64,000 nt of DNA from Desmodus rotundus (Eukaryota > Chordata > Mammalia > Chiroptera > Phyllostomidae): positions 248,001 through 312,000 of the forward strand of contig NW_026527555.1 of NCBI RefSeq assembly GCF_022682495.2, read 5' to 3'. Made by a program: the position numbers and the translations under genes. The notes beneath the pieces are model-generated. The model saw nothing but the letters and a program-made list of their open reading frames with translations. It was not told the origin of the DNA and searched no databases. This document shows positions 1-9,866 of the stretch, piece after piece; positions within the stretch are counted from its first letter, which is position 1, and the number at the start of each line of letters is the position of its first letter.

Positions 1-30
1 AAGAGGGTATGTGATATGGTACAAGGCACT

Positions 31-69
31 CATTTCCAATTCAACTGATATGAGCACATTGACCTAGTG
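31..69 (+). repeat. Internal subrepeat motif Y, copy 1 (monomer 1)
   Basis: ACTGATATGAGCACATTGAC followed by CTAGTG resembles the motif at 1236-1267 (both contain CATTGACCTAGTG) and, more weakly, those at 497-523 and 770-796. These are taken as remnants of an older subrepeat of about 235 bp. The same offsets apply in every monomer. Confidence 0.6.
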
Positions 70-98
70 CCGCGTTTTTGCTGAACGCGACTTAACAG

Positions 99-108
99 GA
101 ACATGTTC
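99..108. other. 10-bp palindrome GAACATGTTC (monomer 1)
   Basis: A perfect inverted repeat at unit offset 99, present in all units checked. It fits the RRRCWWGYYY pattern of a p53 half-site, but a 10-bp match proves nothing about binding and no second half-site was seen next to it. Confidence 0.35.
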
Positions 109-124
109 GTTCCCGAGTAACTTG

Positions 125-180
125 GCAGCTTTCAAACCGTTCACTCCTGTGCTGTGTGAGAGAAAGTGACTCGAGTAGAG
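125..180 (+). repeat. Internal subrepeat motif X, copy 1 (monomer 1)
   Basis: It contains CGTTCACTCCTGTGCTG and GAAAGTGACTCGAGTAGAG. It is a diverged relative of the motif seen more clearly at 1084-1140. Confidence 0.5.
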
Positions 181-349
181 TAAGGGGACTGCTAGCTGCG
201 CATGCATTGCTACGTTAAAAACACTGTATGGTCAAAGTGAGGCAGTAGGCTGCTGCTTCTCTTCTTCCCGGGGCTTCGCTTTTCTGATGGAAAAAGTACC
301 TAGGAGAAAACTCTACTGGGGACGCTCATTCCCCTGCAAGGACCACAAA

Positions 350-410
350 GTGCTATGCTAACATTCCCTCCTTTGCGGACGGGAAATCATTTCCGTAGTT
401 CTTGGGCTAT
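350..410 (+). repeat. Internal subrepeat motif X, copy 2 (monomer 1)
   Basis: TGCTATGCTAACATTCCCTC, then CTTTGCGGACGGGAAATC and ATTTCCGTAGTTC. It follows the same order of elements as 1084-1140 and 1561-1620. Confidence 0.65.
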
Positions 411-496
411 GACAGGAGCCATAGATCCTATATTGCAGCAAGGTACTTGGGCAGGATGCTGACAAGCGTACGTACTATGTGAGACACCACTGCTTT

Positions 497-523
497 CATC
501 TCCTACTGCAATGAGAACATTGA
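497..523 (+). repeat. Internal subrepeat motif Y, copy 2 (monomer 1)
   Basis: This 27-bp stretch matches 770-796 at 24 of 27 positions, sharing CATCTCCTACTG and GAACATTGA. The two copies are 273 bp apart. Confidence 0.7.
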
Positions 524-769
524 TAACACGTCAAATAGTGTGGATGGCTTTTGTTGAGAACACTTTTCGCACGACTTGATGTAATCCCTGAATGATGCAG
601 GGGAGCGCAAACTCCTCACTGCTGTATTCTCAGAGTGGAATGAATGCCCCGGTAGGCCCATGAGGTACTTTTCGCTTCTTCCTCCTTGAACGCTTCACGA
701 ACGGGTGGAGTCCGAGGGACGTAGTATTGTCTCCATGGTTTCTTAGGCTACAGCCTTCTTCTCCCATCA

Positions 770-796
770 CATCTCCTACTGAGATGGGAACATTGA
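770..796 (+). repeat. Internal subrepeat motif Y, copy 3 (monomer 1)
   Basis: Near-identical to 497-523. It lies 36 bp before the CENP-B-like box. Confidence 0.7.
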
Positions 797-831
797 GAAG
801 ACGCTGAACCCGGAGACGGCTTTGGGAAAAA

Positions 832-848
832 ACCCGCTTCCTACGAAA
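832..848 (-). other. CENP-B-box-like site, intact (monomer 1)
   Basis: The minus strand reads TTTCGTAGGAAGCGGGT. Against the known 17-bp CENP-B box YTTCGTTGGAARCGGGA it matches 15 of 17 positions and all nine essential ones (NTTCGNNNNANNCGGGN). In mammals this site is bound by the centromere protein CENP-B. Binding here is inferred, and a chance match is possible though unlikely at this quality. Confidence 0.72.
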
Positions 849-1083
849 TAGGTGGATTCCCGAGTGATTTTGAGGAGCAAACAAATCTTCACGAATGTAG
901 TATCATCCACCGGGAGCCCCACAGGCTACTCTGAGATCCACATTCCCTTAGATCTTCAGAGACTTGGAGTCCAAGTCACGTAGCACGGCCTAGCGGCCTT
1001 CCAACGTCCGGATACGCTTTCCCCGCAGCACGCACAATTTGGCGAAAACAGTGGTAGCCAAGCTTACTCTAGTTCATAGTTGG

Positions 1084-1140
1084 CATAGTCCTGTGCTTCC
1101 GTTCACTCCTTTGTTTTGGGGAACGCGATTCCGGAACTCT
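1084..1140 (+). repeat. Internal subrepeat motif X, copy 3 (monomer 1)
   Basis: CCTGTGCTTCCGTTCACTCC, then TTTGTTTTGGGGAACG and CGATTCCGGAACTC. It aligns with 350-410 and 1561-1620. Confidence 0.65.
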
Positions 1141-1235
1141 CTGGCTCGCAAAGTTACCGCCAAGGTGATCATACAGAAAACCCATTGAAATGACGTTCTA
1201 ACTCGGCCGGTTCTATCGGCACCCCCTACATTTCG

Positions 1236-1267
1236 CACTCTACTGAAACGAGTCCATTGACCTAGTG
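1236..1267 (+). repeat. Internal subrepeat motif Y, copy 4 (monomer 1)
   Basis: CTACTGAAACGAGTCCATTG then ACCTAGTG. It is closest to copy 1 at 31-69. It lies about 155 bp after motif X at 1084, the same spacing as between X at 350 and Y near 505. Confidence 0.6.
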
Positions 1268-1269
1268 TT

Positions 1270-1286
1270 ACCCGCTGGAGATGAAA
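1270..1286 (-). other. Degenerate CENP-B-box-like sequence (monomer 1)
   Basis: The minus strand reads TTTCATCTCCAGCGGGT. It keeps CGGG and most of TTCG but lacks the essential G and central A, matching 11 of 17 positions. In gamma units the CGGG core is also changed (ACCTGCTGG). It is probably non-functional, perhaps a relic of an older subrepeat. Confidence 0.25.
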
Positions 1287-1560
1287 TGTGCTAATAAGGC
1301 ACTGGTATGAAACTTCCTGATTCCCTATTGTTTGGAAGCTGTGCATGAATTCCTTGCTGTTCTCGTAGAAGGAAATTCCGTCGAAAAGAGTCAGTGGACT
1401 GTGAGCTTCATGTGCATATCTAGGTTGGACCAACAGTTTTGTCCACAGGACATAGTAGTCAGTAGCTGCAGGAAATCTTCGGACTCTGCTATTTTGCTGG
1501 AATAAAGAGAGCGGCGAAAAGCCCACACTCGCAGCTCATTGTCCTGCAAAGTTCAGATGC

Positions 1561-1620
1561 TGCTATGCTCCTGTTCGTTCACTACCCATGGAAAATGATT
1601 TCAGTAGCATTTTGGTTAGG
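1561..1620 (+). repeat. Internal subrepeat motif X, copy 4 (monomer 1)
   Basis: TGCTATGCTCCTGTTCGTTC, then ACTACCCATGG and AAATGATTTCAGTAGC. It ends about 50 bp before the telomeric block, which sits where motif Y of this subrepeat would be expected. Confidence 0.65.
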
Positions 1621-1634
1621 ACACAACGCAAAGC

Positions 1635-1648
1635 TCTGATATATCAGA
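1635..1648. other. 14-bp palindrome TCTGATATATCAGA (monomer 1)
   Basis: A perfect 14-bp inverted repeat that begins 36 bp before the first TTAGGG of the block. The same sequence and spacing occur ahead of the block in the other units checked. It may be a dyad protein site or a cruciform-prone spot; no factor is assigned. Confidence 0.5.
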
Positions 1649-1670
1649 CACCTTCCGTTTAAAGATAGTG

Positions 1671-1786
1671 TTAGGGTTAGGGCTAGCATTAGGATTGTGG
1701 TAAGGATTAGCTTTATTATTAGGGTTAGGGTTAGGGTTAAGGATCGGGTTAGGGTTAGGGATAGTGTTAGGGTTAGGGTTTGGGTT
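1671..1786 (+). repeat. Interstitial telomeric block, monomer 1 (alpha)
   Basis: 116 bp of TTAGGG repeats, part perfect, part decayed (GGCTAGCATTAGGATTG, GGATCGGG, GATAGTG). It ends GGGTTTGGGTTCATG. Confidence 0.96.
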
Positions 1787-1793
1787 CATGTTA

Positions 1794-1823
1794 CAGGTAG
1801 GTTTAGGTCTAAGGCTAAAGCTA
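1794..1823 (+). repeat. Decayed telomeric tail (monomer 1)
   Basis: After the TTCATG that ends the clear block, AGGTAGGTTTAGGTC and GGCTAAAGCTAG look like eroded TTAGGG units. The telomere-derived tract was probably longer. Confidence 0.5.
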
Positions 1824-1879
1824 GCTGAAGGCCGCAGTTAGAAGAAAGTGTGTCATAGAAGATAGTGTATTTCATAGCT

Positions 1880-1947
1880 GTCATAGTTCTGTGCTTTCAT
1901 GGAGTGCGTTCATAATGAGAACGTGATTCTGTAGATCCTTGCACTCC
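1880..1947 (+). repeat. Internal subrepeat motif X, copy 5 (monomer 1)
   Basis: TAGTTCTGTGCTTTCATGG, then GTGCGTTCATAATGAG and ACGTGATTCTGTAGATCC. It is the first copy after the telomeric block. Confidence 0.6.
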
Positions 1948-2829
1948 AACACAGCAAGGAAAATGAAAACAGAGCAAAATAGCTGATCATAGGTTCTGAA
2001 GAGGGTATGTGATATGGTACAAGGCACTCATTTCCAATTCAACTGATATGAGCACATTGATCTAGTGCCGCGTTTTTGCTGAACGCCACTTAACAGGAAC
2101 ATGTTCGTTCCCGAGTAACTTGGCAGCTTTCAAACCGTTCACTCCTGTGCTGTGTGAGAGAAAGTGACTCGAGTAGAGTAAGGGGACTGCTAGCTGCGCA
2201 TGCATTGCTACGTTAAAAACACTGTATGGTCAAAGTGAGGCAGTAGGCTGCTGCTTCTCTTCTTCCCGGGGCTTCTTTTTTCTGATGGAAAAAGTACCTA
2301 GGAGAAAACTCTACTGGGGACGCTCATTCCCCTGCAAGGACCACAAAGTGCTATGCTAACATTCCCTCCTTTGCGGACGGGAAATCATTTCCGTAGTTCT
2401 TGGGCTATGACAGGAGCCATAGATCCTATATTGCAGCAAGGTACTTGGGCAGGATGCTGACAAGCGTACGTACTATGTGAGACACCACTGCTTTCATCTC
2501 CTACTGCAATGAGAACATTGATAACACGTCAAATAGTGTGGATGGCTTTTGTTGAGAACACTTTTCGCACGACTTGATGTAATCCCTGAATGATGCAGGG
2601 GAGCGCAAACTCCTCACTGCTGTATTCTCAGAGTGGAATGAATGCCCTGGTAGGCCCATGAGGTACTTTTCGCTTCTTCCTCCTTGAACGCTTCACGAAC
2701 GGGTGGAGTCCGAGGGACGTAGTATTGTCTCCATGGTTTCTTAGGCTACAGCCTTCTTCTCCCATCACATCTCCTACTGAGATGGGAACATTGAGAAGAC
2801 GCTGAACCCGGAGACGGCTTTGGGAAAAA

Positions 2830-2846
2830 ACCGGCTTCCTACGAAA
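2830..2846 (-). other. CENP-B-box-like site, broken (monomer 2)
   Basis: The minus strand reads TTTCGTAGGAAGCCGGT: the essential CGGG core is CCGG. Confidence 0.68.
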
Positions 2847-3668
2847 TAGGTGGATTCCCGAGTGATTTTGAGGAGCAAACAAATCTTCACGAATGTAGTA
2901 TCATCCACCGGGAGCCCCACAGGCTACTCTGAGATCCACATTCCCTTAGATCTTCAGAGACTTGGAGTCCAAGTCACGTAGCACGGCCTAGCGGCCTTCC
3001 AACGTCCGGACACGCTTTCCCCGCAGCACGCACAATTTGGCGAAAACAGTGGTAGCCAAGCTTACTCTGGTTCAGAGTTGGCATAGTCCTGTGCTTCCGT
3101 TCACTCCTTTGTTTTGGGGAACGCGATTCCGGAACTCTCTGGCTCGCAAAGTTACCGCCAAGGTGATCATACAGAAAACCCATTGAAATGACGTTCTAAC
3201 TCGGCCGGTTCTATCGGCACCCCCTACATTTCGCACTCTACTGAAACGAGTCCATTGACCTAGTGTTACCCGCTGGAGATGAAATGTGCTAATGAGGCAC
3301 TTGTATGAAACATCCTGATTCCCTAGTTGTTTGGAAGCTGTGCATGAATTCCTTGCTGTTCTCGCAGAAGGAAATTCCGTCGAAAAGAGTCAGTGGACTG
3401 TGAGCTTCATGTGCATATCTAGGTTGGACCAACAGTTTTGTCCACAGGACATAGTAGTCAGTAGCTGCAGGAAATCTTCGGACTCTGCTATTTTGCTGGA
3501 ATAAAGAGAGCGGCGAAAAGCCCACACTCGCAGCTCATTGTCCTGCAAAGTTCAGATGCTGCTATGCTCCTGTTCGTTCACTACCCATGGAAATGATTTC
3601 TGTAGCATTTTGGTTGGGACACAACGCAAAGCTCTGATATATCAGACACCTTCCGTTTAAAGATAGGG

Positions 3669-3784
3669 TTAGGGTTAGGGCTAGCATTAGGATTGTGGTA
3701 AGGATTAGCTTTATTATTAGGGTTAGGGTTAGGGTTAAGGATAGGGTTAGGGTTAGGGTTAGGGTTAGTGTTAGGGTTTGGGTT
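3669..3784 (+). repeat. Interstitial telomeric block, monomer 2 (beta)
   Basis: 116 bp. It includes four consecutive GGG runs separated by TTA, then GTTAGTGTTAGGG. Confidence 0.96.
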
Positions 3785-4827
3785 CATGTTACAGGTAGGT
3801 TTAGGTCTAGGGCTAGAGCTAGCTGACGGCCGCAGTTAGAAGAAAGTGTGTCATAGAAGATAGTGTATTTCATAGCTGTCATAGTTCTGTGCTTTCATGG
3901 AGTGCGTTCATGATGAGAAAGTGATTCTGTAGATCCTTGCACTCAAACACAGCAAGGTAAATGAAAACAGAGCAAAATAGCTGATCATAGGTTCTGAAGA
4001 GGGTATGTGATATGGTACAAGGCACTCATTTCCAATTCAACTGATATGAGCACATTGATCTAGTGCCGCGTTTTTGCTGAACGCCACTTAACAGGAACAT
4101 GTTCGTTCCCGAGTAACTTGGCAGCTTTCAAACCGTTCACTCCTGTGCTGTGTGAGAGAAAGTGACTCGAGTAGAGTAAGGGGACTGCTAGCTGCGCATG
4201 CATTGCTACGTTAAAAACACTGTATGGTCAAAGTGAGGCAGTAGGCTGCTGCTTCTCTTCTTCCCGGGGCTTCTTTTTTCTGATGGAAAAAGTACCTAGG
4301 AGAAAACTCTACTGGGGACGCTCATTCCCCTGCAAGGACCACAAAGTGCTATGCTAACATTCCCTCCTTTGCGGACGGGAAATCATTTCCGTAGTTCTTG
4401 GGCTATGACAGGACCCAGAGATCCTATATTGCAGCAAGGTACTTGGGCAGGATGCTGACAAGCGTACGTACTATGTGAGACACCACTGCTTTCATCTCCT
4501 ACTGCAATGAGAACATTGATAACACGTCAAATAGTGTGGATGGCTTTTGTTGAGAACACTTTTCGCACGACTTGATGTAATCCCTGAATGATGCAGGGGA
4601 GCGCAAACTCCTCACTGCTGTATTCTCAGAGTGGAATGAATGCCCTGGTAGGCCCATGAGGTACTTTTCGCTTCTTCCTCCTTGAACGCTTCACGAACGG
4701 GTGGAGTCCGAGGGACGTAGTATTGTCTCCATGGTTTCTTAGGCTACAGCCTTCTTCTCCCATCACATCTCCTACTGAGATGGGAACATTGAGAAGACGC
4801 TGAACCCGGAGACGGCTTTGGGAAAAA

Positions 4828-4844
4828 ACCGGCTTCCTACGAAA
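4828..4844 (-). other. CENP-B-box-like site, broken (monomer 3)
   Basis: CCGG core. Confidence 0.68.
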
Positions 4845-5666
4845 TAGGTGGATTCCCGAGTGATTTTGAGGAGCAAACAAATCTTCACGAATGTAGTATC
4901 ATCCACCGGGAGCCCCACAGGCTACTCTGAGATCCACATTCCCTTAGATCTTCAGAGACTTGGAGTCCAAGTCACGTAGCACGGCCTAGCGGCCTTCCAA
5001 CGTCCGGACACGCTTTCCCCGCAGCACGCACAATTTGGCGAAAACAGTGGTAGCCAAGCTTACTCTAGTTCAGAGTTGGCATAGTCCTGTGCTTCCGTTC
5101 ACTCCTTTGTTTTGGGGAACGCGATTCCGGAACTCTCTGGCTCGCAAAGTTACCGCCAAGGTGATCATACAGAAAACCCATTGAAATGACGTTCTAACTC
5201 GGCCGGTTCTATCGGCACCCCCTACATTTCGCACTCTACTGAAACGAGTCCATTGACCTAGTGTTACCCGCTGGAGATGAAATGTGCTAATAAGGCACTG
5301 GTATGAAACTTCCTGATTCCCTAGTTGTTTGGAAGCTGTGCATGAATTCCTTGCTGTTCTCGCAGAAGGAAATTCCGTCGAAAAGAGTCAGTGGACTGTG
5401 AGCTTCATGTGCATATCTAGGTTGGACCAACAGTTTTGTCCACAGGACATAGTAGTCAGTAGCTGCAGGAAATCTTCGGACTCTGCTATTTTGCTGGAAT
5501 AAAGAGAGCGGCGAAAAGCCCACACTCGCAGCTCATTGTCCTGCAAAGTTCAGATGCTGCTATGGTCCTGTTCGTTCACTACCCATGGAAATGATTTCAG
5601 TAGCATTTTGGTTAGGACACAACGCAAAGCTCTGATATATCAGACACCTTCCGTTTAAAGATAGGG

Positions 5667-5812
5667 TTAGGGTTAGGGCTAGCATTAGGATTGTGGTAAG
5701 GATTAGCTTTATTATTAGGGTTAGGGTTAGGGTTAAGGATAGGGTTAGGGTTAGGGATAAGGTTAGGGTTAGCGATAGGGTTAGGGTTAGGGTTAGGGTT
5801 AGGGTTTGGGTT
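5667..5812 (+). repeat. Interstitial telomeric block, monomer 3 (gamma-prime)
   Basis: 146 bp, 30 bp (five hexamers) longer than alpha or beta. It contains GGGATAAGG and GTTAGCGATAGGG. Confidence 0.96.
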
Positions 5813-6855
5813 CATGTTACAGGTAGGTTTAGGTCTAGGGCTAGAGCTAGCTGACGGCCGCAGTTAGAAGAAAGTGTGTCATAGAAGATAGTGTATTTCA
5901 TAGCTGTCATAGTTCTGTGCTTTCATGGAGTGCGTTCATGATGAGAAAGTGATTCTGTAGATCCTTGCACTCAAACACAGCAAGGTAAATGAAAACAGAG
6001 CAAAATAGCTGATCATAGGTTCTGAAGAGGGTATGTGATATGGTACAAGGCACTCATTTCCAATTCAACTGATATGAGCACATTGATCTAGTGCCGCGTT
6101 TTTGCTGAACGCCACTTAACAGGAACATGTTCGTTCCCGAGTAACTTGGCAGCTTTCAAACCGTTCACTCCTGTGCTGTGTGAGAGAAAGTGACTCGAGT
6201 AGAGTAAGGGGACTGCTAGCTGCGCATGCATTGCTACGTTAAAAACACTGTATGGTCAAAGTGAGGCAGTAGGCTGCTGCTTCTCTTCTTCCCGGGGCTA
6301 CGCTTTTCTGATGGAAAAAGTACCTAGGAGAAAACTCTACTGGGGACGCTCATTCCCCTGCAAGGACCACAAAGTGCTATGCTAACATTCCCTCCTTTGC
6401 GGACGGGAAATCATTTCCGTAGCTCTTGGGCTATGACAGGAGCCAGAGATCCTATATTGCAGCAAGGTACTTGGGCAGGATGCTGACAAGGGTACGTACT
6501 ATGTGAGACACCACTGCTTTCATCTCCTACTGCAATGAGAACATTGATAACACGTCAAATAGTGTGGATGGCTTTTGTTGAGAACACTTTTCGCACGACT
6601 TGATGTAATCCCTGAATGATGCAGGGGAGCGCAAACTCCTCACTGCTGTATTCTCAGAGTGGAATGAATGCCCCGGTAGGCCCATGAGGTACTTTTCGCT
6701 TCTTCCTCCTTGAACGCTTCACGAACGGGTGGAGTCCGAGGGACGTAGTATTGTCTCCATGGTTTCTTAGGCTACAGCCTTCTTCTCCCATCACATCTCC
6801 TACTGAGATGGGAACATTGAGAAGACGCTGAACCCGGAGACGGCTTTGTGAAATA

Positions 6856-6872
6856 ACCCGCTTCCTACGAAA
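6856..6872 (-). other. CENP-B-box-like site, intact (monomer 4)
   Basis: CGGG core; the flanking base change (AATAACCC on plus) is outside the essential positions. Confidence 0.7.
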
Positions 6873-7694
6873 TAGGTGGATTCCCGAGTGATTTTGAGGA
6901 GCAAACAAATCTTCACGAATGTAGTATCATCCACCGGGAGCCCCACAGGCTACTCTGAGATCCACATTCCCTTAGATCTTCAGAGACTTGGAGTCCAAGT
7001 CACGTAGCACGGCCTAGCGGCCTTCCAACGTCCGGATACGCTTTCCCCGCAGCACGCACAATTTGGCGAAAACAGTGGTAGCCAAGCTTACTCTAGTTCA
7101 GAGTTGGCATAGTCCTGTGCTTCCGTTCACTCCTTTGTTTTGGGGAACGCGATTCCGGAACTCTCTGGCTCGCAAAGTTACCGCCAAGGTGATCATACAG
7201 AAAACCCATTGAAATGACGTTCTAACTCGGCCGGTTCTATCGGCACCCCCTACATTTCGCACTCTACTGAAACGAGTCCATTGACCTAGTGTTACCCGCT
7301 GGAGATGAAATGTGCTAATGAGGCACTTGTATGAAACATCCTGATTCCCTAGTTGTTTGGAAGCTGTGCATGAATTCCTTGCTGTCTCGCAGAAGGAAAT
7401 TCCGTCGAAAAGAGTCAGTGGACTGTGAGCTTCATGTGCATATCTAGGTTGGACCAACAGTTTTGTCCACAGGACATAGTAGTCAGTAGCTGCAGGAAAT
7501 CTTCGGACTCTGCTATTTTGCTGGAATAAAGAGAGCGGCGAAAAGCCCACACTCGCAGCTCATTGTCCTGCAAAGTTCAGATGCTGCTATGCTCCTGTTC
7601 GTTCACTACCCATGGAAAATGATTTCAGTAGCATTTTGGTTAGGACACAACGCAAAGCTCTGATATATCAGACACCTTCCGTTTAAAGATAGTG

Positions 7695-7839
7695 TTAGGG
7701 TTAGGGCTAGCATTAGGATTGTGGTAAGGATTAGCTTTATTATTAGGGTTAGGGTTTGGGTTAAGGATAGGTTAGGGTTAGGGATAAGGTTAGGGTTAGC
7801 GATAGGGTTAGGGTTAGGGTTAGGGTTAGGGTTTGGGTT
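7695..7839 (+). repeat. Interstitial telomeric block, monomer 4 (delta)
   Basis: 145 bp. A G is missing in GGATAGGTTAGGG and one unit reads GGGTTTGGG. Confidence 0.96.
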
Positions 7840-8882
7840 CATGTTACAGGTAGGTTTAGGTCTAGGGCTAGAGCTAGCTGACGGCCGCAGTTAGAAGAAA
7901 GTGTGTCATAGAAGATAGTGTATTTCATAGCTGTCATAGTTCTGTGCTTTCATGGAGTGCGTTCATGATGAGAAAGTGATTCTGTAGATCCTTGCACTCA
8001 AACACAGCAAGGTAAATGAAAACAGAGCAAAATAGCTGATCATAGGTTCTGAAGAGGGTATGTGATATGGTACAAGGCACTCATTTCCAATTCAACTGAT
8101 ATGAGCACATTGATCTAGTGCCGCGTTTTTGCTGAACGCCACTTAACAGGAACATGTTCGTTCCCGAGTAACTTGGCAGCTTTCAAACCGTTCACTCCTG
8201 TGCTGTGTGAGAGAAAGTGACTCGAGTAGAGTAAGGGGACTGCTAGCTGCGCATGCATTGCTACGTTAAAAACACTGTATGGTCAAAGTGAGGCAGTAGG
8301 CTGCTGCTTCTCTTCTTCCCGGGGCTTCGCTTTTCTGATGGAAAAAGTACCTAGGAGAAAACTCTACTGGGGACGCTCATTCCCCTGCAAGGACCACAAA
8401 GTGCTATGCTAACATTCCCTCCTTTGCGGATGGGAAATCATTTCCGTAGTTCTTGGGCTATGACAGGAGCCATAGATCCTATATTGCAGCAAGGTACTTG
8501 GGCAGGATGCTGACAAGCGTACGTACTATGTGAGACACCACTGCTTTCATCTTCTACTGCAATGAGAACATTGATAACACGTCAAATAGTGTGGATGGCT
8601 TTTGTTGAGAACACTTTTCGCACGACTTGATGTAATCCCTGAATGATGCAGGGGAGCGCAAACTCCTCACTGCTGTATTCTCAGAGTGGAATGAATGCCC
8701 CGGTAGGCCCATGAGGTACTTTTCGCTTCTTCCTCCTTGAACGCTTCACGAACGGGTGGAGTCCGAGGGACGTAGTATTGTCTCCATGGTTTCTTAGGCT
8801 ACAGCCTTCTTCTCCCATCACATCTCCTACTGAGATGGGAACATTGAGAAGACGCTGAACCCGGAGACGGCTTTGGGAAAAA

Positions 8883-8899
8883 ACCCGCTTCCTACGAAA
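8883..8899 (-). other. CENP-B-box-like site, intact (monomer 5)
   Basis: CGGG core. Confidence 0.7.
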
Positions 8900-9721
8900 T
8901 AGGTGGATTCCCGAGTGATTTTGAGGAGCAAACAAATCTTCACGAATGTAGTATCATCCACCGGGAGCCCCACAGGCTACTCTGAGATCCACATTCCCTT
9001 AGATCTTCAGAGACTTGGAGTCCAAGTCACGTAGCACGGCCTAGCGGCCTTCCAACGTCCGGATACGCTTTCCCCGCAGCACGCACAATTTGGCGAAAAC
9101 AGTGGTAGCCAAGCTTACTCTAGTTCATAGTTGGCATAGTCCTGTGCTTCCGTTCACTCCTTTGTTTTGGGGAACGCGATTCCGGAACTCTCTGGCTCGC
9201 AAAGTTACCGCCAAGGTGATCATACAGAAAACCCTTTGAAATGACGTTCTAACTCGGCCGGTTCTATCGGCACCCCCTACATTTCGCACTCTACTGAAAC
9301 GAGTCCATTGACCTAGTGTTACCCGCTGGAGATGAAATGTGCTAATAAGGCACTTGTATGAAACATCCTGATTCCCTAGTTGTTTGGAAGCTGTGCATGA
9401 ATTCCTTGCTGTTCTCGCAGAAGGAAATTCCGTCGAAAAGAGTCAGTGGACTGTGAGCTTCATGTGCATATCTAGGTTGGACCAACAGTTTTGTCCACAG
9501 GACATAGTAGTCAGTAGCTGCAGGAAATCTTCGGACTCTGCTATTTTGCTGGAATAAAGAGAGCGGCGAAAAGCCCACACTCGCAGCTCATTGTCCTGCA
9601 AAGTTCAGATGCTGCTATGCTCCTGTTCGTTCACTACCCATGGAAATGATTTCTGTAGCATTTTGGTTGGGACACAACGCAAAGCTCTGATATATCAGAC
9701 ACCTTCCGTTTAAAGATAGGG

Positions 9722-9866
9722 TTAGGGTTAGGGCTAGCATTAGGATTGTGGTAAGGATTAGCTTTATTATTAGGGTTAGGGTTTGGGTTAAGGATAGGTT
9801 AGGGTTAGGGATAAGGTTAGGGTTAGCGATAGGGTTAGGGTTAGGGTTAGGGTTAGGGTTTGGGTT
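9722..9866 (+). repeat. Interstitial telomeric block, monomer 5 (delta)
   Basis: 145 bp, same structure as monomer 4. Confidence 0.96.

Larger units (their letters stand above)
1..1998 (+). repeat. Monomer 1, alpha-like
   Basis: 1,998 bp. It has the alpha telomeric block and the GACCTAG/GCGACTT left end. Unlike trimer alphas it has GGCTTCGC, an intact box and a one-T deletion (CCCTATTGTTTGG at about 1323-1335) that removes the usual extra base. It serves as the coordinate reference for sub-elements described below. Confidence 0.96.
1999..3996 (+). repeat. Monomer 2, beta block
   Basis: 1,998 bp. The left end is GATCTAG/GCCACTT with the T-run variant GGCTTCTTTTTTC. The right half is beta (AATGAGGCACTTG, GTTAGTGTTAGGG). 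The box is broken, unlike beta units of the trimers, so the left half matches a gamma-type source. Confidence 0.96.
3997..6024 (+). repeat. Monomer 3, gamma-prime
   Basis: 2,028 bp. It resembles gamma but has one telomeric hexamer fewer (146-bp block) and lacks the extra A after GAGCTT. It carries GACCCAGAG, elsewhere seen in alpha units and in monomer 9, plus GGCACTGGTATG and a TATGGTCCTG variant; it looks mosaic. The box is broken. Confidence 0.96.
6025..8051 (+). repeat. Monomer 4, delta variant
   Basis: 2,027 bp. It has a 145-bp delta block that begins GATAGTGTTAG as in alpha. A one-T deletion in GCTGTCTCGC (about 7383) is balanced by an extra A in CATGGAAAATG. The box is intact. A private GTGAAATAACCC lies just outside the box. 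Confidence 0.96.

Noticed and set aside
630..884. An 84-codon minus-strand frame present in every unit (103 codons in some)
   Set aside because: It starts with TTG (GTG in the longer form), which is not a normal eukaryotic start. Among copies I see about four amino-acid changes (R/P, V/I, V/G, G/R) against three silent ones, near neutral expectation. Its persistence just reflects near-identity of the repeats. The R/P change is the CENP-B-box polymorphism.
1501..1506. AATAAA as a polyadenylation signal
   Set aside because: A lone hexamer in AT-containing sequence, with no transcript unit or coding frame leading into it.
1074..1526. A 150-codon minus-strand frame in monomers 1 and 4
   Set aside because: It exists only because two independent single-T deletions join two frames; it is closed in the other units and begins at GTG.
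1671..1786. A true chromosome end
   Set aside because: The blocks are short, partly decayed and followed by the next monomer, so they are interstitial copies.
2974..3183. A 69-codon minus-strand frame with an ATG start in some units
   Set aside because: It is interrupted in most copies and varies freely; no recognisable domain.
3581..3787. Minus-strand frames rich in Asn-Pro repeats, resembling repetitive surface proteins
   Set aside because: They are only the translation of CCCTAA telomeric repeats, and the frame shifts between units with the length of the block.
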